Positions 7,017 to 14,022 of a stretch of 15,170 bases of DNA are shown piece by piece. Under the pieces are notes generated by a model, which saw nothing but the letters and a program-made list of their open reading frames with translations, did no database searches and had not been told where the DNA came from. The DNA comes from JAZKFT01 sp043760535 (GTDB lineage Bacteria > Bacteroidota > Bacteroidia > Chitinophagales > Chitinophagaceae): contig JAYUOV010000121.1 of NCBI GenBank assembly GCA_043760535.1, forward strand, positions 1 to 15,170, read 5' to 3'. Within the stretch, counting starts at the first letter, position 1. Each line of letters begins with the position of its first letter. A program made the translations under genes and the position numbers.

Positions 7017-7427
7017 AAAAAGTAAAAAGTAAAAAACTTAGCGATTGTTGCCTTTAGTCTTTAGTATTATAGTTGCTATTTTTTTAGAAATTTCATCTGC
7101 TTCTTTTTATAAAATCGTTTAATAACGTTTGTTCTACATCTACAGTGTCTTTGATAAGGCAAAGCCAATATTTTTTTTCGTTTGCTGACTTAAGTGCTAT
7201 TCCATTGAAATTAAGAAAATCCTTTTTTGAAACTCCGGAAATGCCTTTTACTAAATATGCACCCTAAGAAGTAGCACTACAAAGAAGCTGATCAAACATT
7301 GAAAAAAAGATTCTACCGTACTCCTGATTATTTATAAAGTACAACATATTTGGCAAAATAATAAGAGCGATGTTTAATGTTATAAATTGGTTCTTTTTCC
7401 ATTGAGGTTTTTTACTTTTTACTTTTT
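7017..7427. mobile_element. 21-base inverted repeats bracketing the four-helix-bundle relic
   Basis: The left arm at 7017-7037 is AAAAAGT AAAAAGT AAAAAAC. The right arm at 7407-7427 is its exact reverse complement. The left arm abuts the relic's stop codon at 7038. The right arm ends four bases before its ATG at 7402 and overlaps the last base of the ilvB stop codon. Such symmetry around a foreign open frame inside an operon suggests the unit moved as a cassette. The arms are low-complexity (A-rich with two GT steps), so chance or later slippage cannot be dismissed, and no target-site duplication is evident. Confidence 0.45.
7038..7402 (-). pseudogene. Decayed four-helix-bundle protein (S23 / 23S rRNA intervening-sequence type)
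   Basis: Reading the minus strand of the ilvB-ilvN gap gives a start MEKEPIYN at 7402. After a frame change it reads LNIALIILPNMLYFINNQEYG, then FFSMFDQLLCSATS, a TAG stop, GAYLVKGISGVSKKDFLNFN, GIALKSANEKKYWLCLIKDT and LLNDFIK. After a second frame change it ends EADEISKKIATIILKTKGNNR with TAA at 7038. This follows the four-helix-bundle family in order: FALRI, LLRSGTSIGAN, SKKDFIxKxxIALKEAxETxYWL, and CEELxKILxxIIKTxK. The stop falls at the Ile of TSIGA. Length (365 bases) equals a normal family member of about 120 residues. Family members occur as 23S rRNA intervening-sequence proteins and as stand-alone intergenic genes in Bacteroidota; their role is unclear. With one nonsense codon and at least two frameshifts it is unlikely to make a working protein. 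Confidence 0.8.
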
Positions 7428-9169
7428 TAAGAAAGCCTTATCTCCGCTACACTGCACCCTTGTGGCACCATCGGAAAAACATTATCTTCTTTGCCCACCA
7501 TTACTTCGAGCAAGTAGGCACCTTTATGGTTTAGCATAGTAGTAAGTGCCGGTATCAGTTCTTCTCTTTTATTTACACACTGCCCTTCTATGCGGTAGCC
7601 TTTGGCTACTGCTACAAAATCGGGGCTTTGTATGTCCACAAAAGAATAGCGCTTATCCATAAATAACTGCTGCCATTGCCGCACCATACCGAGGAAACGA
7701 TTATTGAGGATAATAATTTTTACATCCACATCGCATTGCATAATGGTACCCAGCTCCTGAATCGTCATCTGAATACCGCCATCACCTGCTATAGCTACCA
7801 CGGTACGTTCTGGCGCTCCAAACTTAGCACCAATGGCTGCTGGCAATGCAAAACCCATAGTTCCTAATCCGCCACTGGTAACATTGCTTTTAGATTGGTT
7901 AAATTTTGCATACCTGCAAGCCACCATTTGGTGCTGTCCTACATCGGTTACTATAATGGCTTCGCCTTTTGTAAGTTTGTTTAGCTGGTTTAGCACTTCA
8001 CCCATACGTAGTTCTTCGGTGGTTGGGTTTAGCTCATCATTAATTACCAACGCCACTTCTTTTTGCATGTGGTCGGCAAATTGCTGTAGCCATTCTTTGT
8101 GTTCTTTTGCATCCACTAAAGCTGTAAGCATGGGTAGGGTTTCTTTACAATCTCCCCAAACGGGTACAGCTGTTTTTACATTTTTATCTATTTCGCTTGG
8201 GTCAATATCCAAATGGATTACTTTGGCTTGTTTAGCATATTTATCTAAACGTCCGGTTACCCTGTCATCGAAACGCATACCGATAGCAATCAATACATCA
8301 CATTCGTTGGTGAGTACATTGGGGCCATAATTACCATGCATACCCAGCATACCTACATTTAGCGGATGGCTTGTGGGTATAGCACCTACACCCATAATTG
8401 TCCATGCTGCCGGGATACCGGTTTTCTCAACAAACGCTTTAAACTCGGCTTCGGCTTTGCCTAAAATAACGCCTTGTCCAAAAAGTATAAATGGCTTTTT
8501 AGCTTCATTTATTAATTGTGCGGCCTCCTCCACATAAGACTTACGGATGATTGGCTTTGGCCTGTAACTCCTTATATGATTACAAGGAACATAACCGGTA
8601 TAATCAATTTTTTGTAATTGGGCATTTTTAGTAATATCTATTAACACTGGGCCTGGCCTGCCAGTTCGGGCTATGTAAAATGCTTTGGCCAAAACCGTTG
8701 GTATTTCATTGGCATCCGTAACCTGATAATTCCATTTGGTTACCGGTGTGGTTATGTTAATCACATCCGTTTCTTGAAAAGCATCTGTACCCAAAAGATG
8801 CGCAAACACTTGCCCGGTAATACATACAAGTGGTGTACTGTCTATCATTGCATCTGCCAATCCGGTTACAAGATTGGTAGCACCTGGGCCACTGGTAGCA
8901 AATACTACGCCCACTCTACCCGAAACCCTGGCATAACCCTGGCCTGCATGTATGCCGCCCTGTTCGTGGCGAACTAATATATGTTTTATTTTATCTTTAT
9001 AATCGTACAAGGCGTCGTAAATGGGCATAATAGCACCACCTGGGTAACCAAAAATCGTATCCACACCTTCGGCTATAAATGCCTCAAGTACGGCCTGTGA
9101 TCCGGATAGTTCTGTAGTAGTTTTATCAGTAATAACAACTTGTTTATCCATTAATTCAAGTGTTTCCAT
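7427..9169 (-). CDS. ilvB: Acetolactate synthase large (catalytic) subunit
   Basis: Thiamine-diphosphate- and FAD-dependent condensation of pyruvate with pyruvate or 2-oxobutanoate, the first common step of valine, leucine and isoleucine synthesis. The 580-residue protein has the N-terminal pyrimidine-binding domain with the catalytic glutamate E69 in VRHEQGG, plus GYPGGAIMPIYDAL and ATSGPGATNLVTGLADA. A central FAD-binding domain includes GMLGMHGNYGPN. The C-terminal diphosphate-binding motif opens GDGGIQMTIQELGT at 462 and ends with NN at 489-490. The start at 9169 (METLELMD) is taken; Met7 is a possible alternative because the first 20 residues are not conserved. It follows ilvD by 94 bases. 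Its usual partner ilvN lies 424 bases downstream, across a gene relic. The final stop codon sits at the edge of the inverted repeat bounding that relic. Confidence 0.97.
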   Translation of the reverse strand: METLELMDKQVVITDKTTTELSGSQAVLEAFIAEGVDTIFGYPGGAIMPIYDALYDYKDKIKHILVRHEQGGIHAGQGYARVSGRVGVVFATSGPGATNLVTGLADAMIDSTPLVCITGQVFAHLLGTDAFQETDVINITTPVTKWNYQVTDANEIPTVLAKAFYIARTGRPGPVLIDITKNAQLQKIDYTGYVPCNHIRSYRPKPIIRKSYVEEAAQLINEAKKPFILFGQGVILGKAEAEFKAFVEKTGIPAAWTIMGVGAIPTSHPLNVGMLGMHGNYGPNVLTNECDVLIAIGMRFDDRVTGRLDKYAKQAKVIHLDIDPSEIDKNVKTAVPVWGDCKETLPMLTALVDAKEHKEWLQQFADHMQKEVALVINDELNPTTEELRMGEVLNQLNKLTKGEAIIVTDVGQHQMVACRYAKFNQSKSNVTSGGLGTMGFALPAAIGAKFGAPERTVVAIAGDGGIQMTIQELGTIMQCDVDVKIIILNNRFLGMVRQWQQLFMDKRYSFVDIQSPDFVAVAKGYRIEGQCVNKREELIPALTTMLNHKGAYLLEVMVGKEDNVFPMVPQGCSVAEIRLS

Positions 9170-9263
9170 GATGTAGTATTTTTAAAATGCATTTTTATTT
9201 TTTTTCTATTGCTATTGGTTTTAACTGTGGTCGGTAAAATCATTCTCCCGTTACCTACAATCA

Positions 9264-10943
9264 TTATGCTTCATCCGTTACACAACCTTGGCTAGCATCT
9301 TTTACGCATACGGCATATTTAAAAAATACACCTTTTGTTTCTTTCAATGCTGGCTGTTGCCATTGCTTTTTGCGTTTGGCTATTTCTGCGTCGCTTACTT
9401 TTAAAATAATGGTATTCTTTTCCGCATCTATTTCAATAGTATCGTTGTCGTTAACAAAAGCAAGAAGCCCGCCATTAAAAGCTTCTGGTGTAATATGCCC
9501 TACCACAAAACCATGGCTGCCACCGCTAAACCTTCCGTCTGTAATAAGAGCCACATGTTTACCCAAACCTGCTCCTGTAATGGCGCTGGTGGGCTTTAGC
9601 ATTTCGGGCATACCCGGTGCACCTTTGGGGCCTTCGTAGCGAATGACCACTACATCGCCTTTTTGCACCCTGCCGTTTGCAATACCTGCTACTAGATCTT
9701 TTTCACCATCAAACACCCTTGCTGGGCCTTCGAAACGTTCGCCTTCTTTGCCACTTATTTTTGCTACACAACCTTTTTCGGCCAGGTTACCATACAGTAT
9801 TTGCAAATGGCCTGTTGCTTTCAGCGGTTGCTCTAAGGGATAAATTATTTTTTGCTTATCAAAATTTAAGTCTGGCACGTTTGCAACATTTTCTGCAATT
9901 GTTTTTCCGGTAACGGTTATACAATCGCCATGTAATAAGCCTTTGCTTAATAAATATTTCATTACAGCAGGAACGCCGCCATGTGCATGTAATTCTTGCA
10001 TCAGGTATTTGCCACTCGGCTTAAAGTCGGCTAAAACCGGGGTTTTATCGCTGATGCGTTGAAAATCGTCCTGAGTTAAATCTACATCCACACTTTTGGC
10101 CATGGCTATTAAATGCAGTACGGCATTGGTGCTGCCGCCAAAAATCATTACTGTTGTTATGGCATTTTCAAATGCCCTTTTGGTCATAATATCTTTTGGT
10201 TTGATATCTTTCTCCAGTAATATTTTTATGGCCTTGCCAGCATCCAAGCATTCAGCTGATTTATCATTACTAATAGCTGGGTTGCTGCTGCTGTAAGGCA
10301 AACTCATACCCAATGCTTCAATAGCACTAGCCATAGTATTAGCGGTGTACATGCCACCGCAGGCACCTGCACCGGGGCAGCTATGTTTTACCACTTGTTT
10401 AAAATCGTCTGGCGTAATAGTGCCAGCTAGTTTTTTACCAAGGGCCTCAAATGATGAAATGATATTCAGTTCTTCATCTTTATAATAGCCAGGAGCTATT
10501 GTACCTCCGTACACCATTATAGAAGGCCGGTTTAACCGGCCCATCGCTATAATGGCACCGGGCATATTTTTATCACAGCCCGGCAAGGCTATCAACCCAT
10601 CATAATAAAAACCGCCACATACTGCCTCAATACTATCGGCTATTAAATCACGGCTCACCAGCGAATAACGCATCCCATCTGTACCATTGCTAATGCCATC
10701 GCTAATGCCAATGGTGTTAAATATGAGCCCAACCAGATCAGCATCCCATACACCTTGCTTCACCAGTTTCGCCAAATCATTTAAGTGCATGTTGCAAGTA
10801 TTGCCATCGTAACCCATGCTGCAAATGCCTACTTGTGCTTTGGTAAGGTCATGTTCGGTTAGTCCAATACCATAAAGCATGGCTTGTGCAGCTGGCTGGG
10901 TTTCGTCTTGCGTTAGTATTTTACTGTATTTGTTAAGTTCCAC
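9264..10943 (-). CDS. ilvD: Dihydroxy-acid dehydratase
   Basis: Dehydrates 2,3-dihydroxy-isovalerate and 2,3-dihydroxy-3-methylvalerate to the oxo acids of valine and isoleucine. The 559-residue protein carries three expected cluster-ligand cysteines: C50 in GNTCNMHL, C123 in PGCDKNMPG (followed by K125, the likely metal-site lysine), and C195 in CPGAGACGGMYTANTM. This spacing fits the [2Fe-2S] type of the IlvD/Edd family. The C-terminal motif GRFSGGSHGFVVGHITPEA is intact. The start is GTG at 10943: no in-frame ATG occurs in the short upstream gap, and MELNKYSK fits the family N-terminus. It follows ilvE by only 36 bases, the tightest junction in the cluster, so translational coupling or at least cotranscription is likely. 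Confidence 0.97.
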   Translation of the reverse strand: MELNKYSKILTQDETQPAAQAMLYGIGLTEHDLTKAQVGICSMGYDGNTCNMHLNDLAKLVKQGVWDADLVGLIFNTIGISDGISNGTDGMRYSLVSRDLIADSIEAVCGGFYYDGLIALPGCDKNMPGAIIAMGRLNRPSIMVYGGTIAPGYYKDEELNIISSFEALGKKLAGTITPDDFKQVVKHSCPGAGACGGMYTANTMASAIEALGMSLPYSSSNPAISNDKSAECLDAGKAIKILLEKDIKPKDIMTKRAFENAITTVMIFGGSTNAVLHLIAMAKSVDVDLTQDDFQRISDKTPVLADFKPSGKYLMQELHAHGGVPAVMKYLLSKGLLHGDCITVTGKTIAENVANVPDLNFDKQKIIYPLEQPLKATGHLQILYGNLAEKGCVAKISGKEGERFEGPARVFDGEKDLVAGIANGRVQKGDVVVIRYEGPKGAPGMPEMLKPTSAITGAGLGKHVALITDGRFSGGSHGFVVGHITPEAFNGGLLAFVNDNDTIEIDAEKNTIILKVSDAEIAKRKKQWQQPALKETKGVFFKYAVCVKDASQGCVTDEA

Positions 10944-10979
10944 TTTATATATGTTTGATATTATACTTTTTGATACGAG

Positions 10980-11885
10980 TTAGAGGGCAGGGGCAAGCCC
11001 CGCCCCTACTGATACACCAATTACAAAATTCTTATATGCATCCTGAATTTGCCTGCTGATTGTTTCATTCCAGTTCTTTTTAAACGAAACACTGTCCAAT
11101 GATTCCCAGCCAATTACTTCGGCGGCTGTACCACAATAAAAAGCGGCATCGGCTTGTTTTAATTCATCAGTGGTAAATTGCTTTTCTACGACAGGTATTT
11201 CCAATTGATTACATATTTCTAACACGGTAGCTCTTGTTATGCCTGGTAAAATATTCCCTAATGATGGGGTAAATAATGTGCCATCTTTTTCGAAAAAAAC
11301 ATTTGCCCCGGGTCCTTCTGCCACATAACCATGCATATCATTTAGTAATGCTTCATCATAACCGTTTGCCTTTGCTTCCTGGCTGGCTAGTATGGAGTTT
11401 ACATAATGTCCAGCTGCTTTTGCAGTTATTTTAAACCCTTTAGGGTTGGGCCTTTCAAAAGAAGAAGTCATTACTTTAAGCAACTTATCACCCAAAAATG
11501 GCTGCATCTCCCAGGCTGCAATCATTATGTAAGATTCGGTATTTAGATTGAAGCTCATATTAGCCGGAGCATACACAACAGGGCGGATGTAAGCATCCTG
11601 CAAGTTGTTTCTTTCAAGTACATTATAAGTAGCAGCAATCAGTTCATCTGTTTTAAATTCGTAGGGCATATTCATGGCCAAAGCAGAAGCTTTCAATCGC
11701 TCAAAATGTGCTGCAGCTTTAAATATTTCAGTTGTCCCATTGTCCATTTTATAAGAGCGGATACCTTCGAAAACACTGTAGCCATAATGCAAGGATTGGC
11801 CGTAAAAATCAGTCTTTGCGTCTGATGCTTTTACAAAATCTCCGTTGAGGTAGAGTATGGTGTTTTCGGTATAGTAGTTTGCCAT
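10980..11885 (-). CDS. ilvE: Branched-chain amino acid aminotransferase
   Basis: PLP-dependent class IV aminotransferase that makes valine, leucine and isoleucine from their oxo acids with glutamate as donor. The 301-residue protein shows the PLP lysine K156 in TAKAAGHYVNSILASQ, the family signature region GYVAEGPGANVFFEKDG, and the phosphate-binding LPGITR and CGTAAEV motifs. YGYSVFEGIRSYKMDNG near 34-50 is the usual N-terminal substrate loop. The conserved fold should end near IQDAYKNFV. The last residues, SVGAGLAPAL, are translated from a GC-rich palindromic repeat and look like a recent extension. ATG at 11885 is clear. Its leader is also made of repeat: copy 1 of the leuB-ilvE repeat begins two bases upstream of the start codon. 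Confidence 0.95.
   Translation of the reverse strand: MANYYTENTILYLNGDFVKASDAKTDFYGQSLHYGYSVFEGIRSYKMDNGTTEIFKAAAHFERLKASALAMNMPYEFKTDELIAATYNVLERNNLQDAYIRPVVYAPANMSFNLNTESYIMIAAWEMQPFLGDKLLKVMTSSFERPNPKGFKITAKAAGHYVNSILASQEAKANGYDEALLNDMHGYVAEGPGANVFFEKDGTLFTPSLGNILPGITRATVLEICNQLEIPVVEKQFTTDELKQADAAFYCGTAAEVIGWESLDSVSFKKNWNETISRQIQDAYKNFVIGVSVGAGLAPAL
10985..11006. repeat. GC-rich palindrome inside the 3' end of ilvE
   Basis: GGGCAGGGGC AA GCCCCGCCC forms an almost perfect stem (one mismatch) with a two-base loop, set in A+T-richer DNA. On the minus strand it encodes the last residues of IlvE (GAGLAPAL). Similar GGGGC-rich palindromes are familiar as interspersed repeats in Bacteroidota and other phyla (recollection, not checked). 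No T-tract follows, so it is not a typical terminator despite its strength. Confidence 0.6.
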
Positions 11886-11886
11886 T

Positions 11887-12073
11887 TGTTTGAACCTTTA
11901 TTTGAGTGGATTAATTGGATTAGAGGGAAATGGGAGTTGGGTTAATTGCTGCTTCATTTGTCTGAACATGGATATGAGTGGACTATTGTGTTTAGAGGGA
12001 AAGGAAGCTAGAAAAAACTTTTATTGCTCCTCCTACTAAGCCTATTAACCCACTCAAATGCCGGTTCAGAACA
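11887..12073. repeat. Three copies of a ~45-base repeat filling the leuB-ilvE gap
   Basis: Copy 1 (11887-11933, plus) has TGTTTGAAC, TTGAGTGGATTAATTGGATT and AGAGGGAAATGG. Copy 2 (11958-12004, plus) has TGTCTGAAC, ATGAGTGGACTATTGTG and TTTAGAGGGAAAGG. Copy 3 (12029-12073, minus) reads TGTTCTGAAC, CGGCATTTGAGTGGGTTAAT, AGGCTTAGTAGGAGG. Copies 2 and 3 face each other across about 24 A+T-rich bases, making one imperfect hairpin of about 115 bases; copy 1 is an extra half unit. The block starts two bases after the leuB stop and ends two bases before the ilvE ATG, so it forms the whole spacer and the ilvE leader. TCTGAACC...GAGTGGATTAA elements are, as I recall, widespread in Bacteroidota intergenic DNA; their mover is unknown to me. 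Confidence 0.8.
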
Positions 12074-12075
12074 TT

Positions 12076-13191
12076 CTAAATAATCGTAGATTTTCTTAGC
12101 TCTATATTTCCCTTGTTAACCGCTCCAGGTATGCTGCCACCTACATATTCGCTCACCAAATCGCCGATGGTGGAGGTGAAATAAAAGTTGATGGGATCAA
12201 TGTCTTTTGTAAGAAACCCATTCGTAACAGTCCACTCCACACCATTTCTAACTGCGGCGGCTTCCTCTTTCATATCAAAATATTCCAGCATCATTGCAGC
12301 ACTTAAAATTGAGCCTATCGGGTTGGCTATATCCTTACCGGCAGCTTGTGGATACGATCCATGGATCGGCTCGAATAATGCACTACCATTGCCCACCGAA
12401 GCAGAAGGCAATAAGCCCAAAGACCCGCTGATAACACTTGCTTCGTCGCTTAAAATATCACCAAACATATTCTCGGTCAGCATTATATCAAACTGTTTGG
12501 GGTTTTGTATAATCTGCATGGCTGCGTTATCTACAAACAAAAAGTCAACAGTGACATCTGCATACTGCGGAGCGATATCCTGTACCACTTTACGCCACAA
12601 CCTTGAAGTTTCCAATACGTTGGCCTTGTCAACAAGGGTTAACTTTTTTCTCCTTTTTTGAGCATATTGAAAAGCCAAATGGCTTACCCTTTCAATCTCT
12701 GCTGCACTGTAGCTACACTCATCCACTGCGTAGGTTTTATCTTCATTGGTTTCCTTTTTACCAAAATAAATACCGCCTGTTAATTCCCTAAACACGATAA
12801 AATCCACGCCTTCGAGATTCTTACTTTTTAACGGCGACAAATGATGCAAGGAAGGGTAAGTAGTGATGGGGCGAATATTTGCAAACAACTGCAGCGACTT
12901 GCGAAGTTTGAGCAAACCTTGCTCAGGCCGCACTTTTGCCGTAGGGTCATTGTCATATTTGGGATGACCGATGGCACCAAATAAAATGGCATCACTTGCC
13001 AGGCATACCTCTACCGTTTCATCGGGCAATGGGCTGCCGGTTTTATCAATGGCATCGGCACCCATTAGTACATAAGTGTACTCAAATTCGTGGCCATACT
13101 GCTCTGCTACTGCATCCAAAACTTTAATGGATTGCTTTGTTACTTCGGGCCCAATGCCATCGCCGAGAATTACTGCTATATTTTTTTTCAT
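12076..13191 (-). CDS. leuB: 3-Isopropylmalate dehydrogenase
   Basis: NAD-dependent oxidative decarboxylation of 3-isopropylmalate toward 2-oxoisocaproate in leucine synthesis. The 371-residue protein has ILGDGIGPEVTKQSIKVL at the N-terminus, the Arg-containing substrate region VRPEQGLLKLRKSLQLFANIRP, FRELTGGIYFGKKE (the LTGGIYFG loop typical of LeuB), and VDKANVLETSRLWR with the catalytic lysine. It then has DNAAMQIIQNPKQFDIMLTENMFGDILSDEA with the metal-binding aspartates and FEPIHGSYPQAAGKDIANPIG for NAD. These favour LeuB over isocitrate or tartrate dehydrogenases, and its position next to leuCD agrees. ATG at 13191 gives the standard N-terminus. It follows leuD by 90 bases, and the gap carries a GC-rich hairpin. 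No leuA lies between it and leuD. Confidence 0.96.
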   Translation of the reverse strand: MKKNIAVILGDGIGPEVTKQSIKVLDAVAEQYGHEFEYTYVLMGADAIDKTGSPLPDETVEVCLASDAILFGAIGHPKYDNDPTAKVRPEQGLLKLRKSLQLFANIRPITTYPSLHHLSPLKSKNLEGVDFIVFRELTGGIYFGKKETNEDKTYAVDECSYSAAEIERVSHLAFQYAQKRRKKLTLVDKANVLETSRLWRKVVQDIAPQYADVTVDFLFVDNAAMQIIQNPKQFDIMLTENMFGDILSDEASVISGSLGLLPSASVGNGSALFEPIHGSYPQAAGKDIANPIGSILSAAMMLEYFDMKEEAAAVRNGVEWTVTNGFLTKDIDPINFYFTSTIGDLVSEYVGGSIPGAVNKGNIELRKSTII

Positions 13192-13200
13192 GTGTTGTTG

Positions 13201-13240
13201 GCCTCACCCCCGCCTCTCCTAGCGGAGAGGAGCCGGAGGC
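13201..13240. repeat. GC-rich nested palindrome in the leuD-leuB gap
   Basis: An inner stem CCTCTCC TAGC GGAGAGG (13213-13230) is perfect over 7 bp, and an outer pair GCCTC (13201-13205) / GAGGC (13236-13240) extends it. It occupies most of the space just upstream of the leuB start codon on the minus strand. It resembles the CTCTCC..GGAGAGG..GGGGTGAGG repeats often seen between genes in many phyla (recollection). It could slow ribosomes or ribonucleases between leuD and leuB; no direct evidence of function. Confidence 0.6.
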
Positions 13241-13281
13241 TGAAATTTTAAGTTTGAATATTTAAACGGAAAGCAACTCTT

Positions 13282-13869
13282 TTATGATAGTTGCATTTCG
13301 TATTGTTCTATTGCTGCTTTATTGCTTAGTAAAAAATCAATATCATCATACCCGTTTATCAGACAGGTTTTTTTGTAAGGGTTAATGGCAAAGTTTTCAA
13401 ATTCGCCTGTTTTATCTATTGTAATGGTTTGTGCTTCCAGATTGATGGTGATAGTAGCCGTGTTTTCCAATTCAAAAATTTTGCTTAAATAGACATCTGA
13501 CACCACTACAGGAATCACGCCGTTATTTAAAGCGTTGTTTTTAAAAATATCGGCAAAAAAACTGCTTACTACAGCGCTGAAACCCGCATCCAGTATAGCC
13601 CAGGCCGCATGTTCTCTTGATGAACCACAACCGAAATTTTTGCCAGCTACTAAAATACTTCCAGCATACATTGGGTTGTTTAATACAAAATCAGCTTTAG
13701 GCTGATGCTCATCGTCGTTCTCGTATCGCCAATCCCGAAACAGGTTTTTTCCAAAACCATCCCTTGTTGTTCCTTTTAAAAAACGAGCAGGAATAATCTG
13801 GTCTGTATCAATATTTTCAACCGGTAATGGAACCACGGTGGATTGTAATATGTTTACTTTTTTAGCCAT
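13282..13869 (-). CDS. leuD: 3-Isopropylmalate dehydratase small subunit
   Basis: Pairs with LeuC to isomerise 2-isopropylmalate to 3-isopropylmalate; it forms the swivelling domain of the aconitase-like enzyme. The 195-residue protein has the diagnostic VPLPVENIDTDQIIPARFLK at residues about 12-31 and GKNFGCGSSREHAAWAILDAG around 76-96, whose SSREH loop closes on the substrate. The segment FKNNALNNGVIPVVV and the C-terminal region ending near YDDIDFLLSNKAAIEQYE are also as expected. Length is normal for the bacterial LeuD type. ATG at 13869 is supported by the alignment. It follows leuC by 153 bases, a wide gap for two subunits of one enzyme, which are often nearly adjacent. A GC-rich repeat sits in that gap. 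Confidence 0.96.
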   Translation of the reverse strand: MAKKVNILQSTVVPLPVENIDTDQIIPARFLKGTTRDGFGKNLFRDWRYENDDEHQPKADFVLNNPMYAGSILVAGKNFGCGSSREHAAWAILDAGFSAVVSSFFADIFKNNALNNGVIPVVVSDVYLSKIFELENTATITINLEAQTITIDKTGEFENFAINPYKKTCLINGYDDIDFLLSNKAAIEQYEMQLS

Positions 13870-13927
13870 TTGTAATTATCTATTAAATAATGGTCAATAT
13901 CTTTTTGTTATGATTCTAGGTTTGGGT

Positions 13928-13947
13928 GGCCCCTGCCCCCTAAAGGG
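13928..13947. repeat. GC-rich repeat in the leuC-leuD gap
   Basis: GGCCCCTGCCCCCTAAAGGG includes the self-complementary CCCTAAAGGG (13938-13947) in an otherwise A+T-rich 153-base spacer. On the minus strand it reads CCCTTTAGGGGGCAGGGGCC, a form I recall as common between Bacteroidota genes. No coding role and no T-tract are seen. Confidence 0.5.
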
Positions 13948-14022
13948 AAATTTGGGTTTGTCTTGCCTTTTTATAACTAAACTAAACATTTAAAAACCTG
14001 TCCTAAAATGAATTTAATTAGT

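Noticed and set aside
7017..7427. Short direct or inverted A-rich runs as a CRISPR-like or phage attachment site
   Set aside because: There are only two arms, no spacer series, no integrase and no tRNA nearby; the arms flank one small gene relic instead.
9225..9236. CTGTGGTCGGTA in the ilvD-ilvB gap as another copy of the GTGGTCGGTG palindrome
   Set aside because: Only about half of one arm matches and no opposite arm is found, so it may be a remnant or chance.
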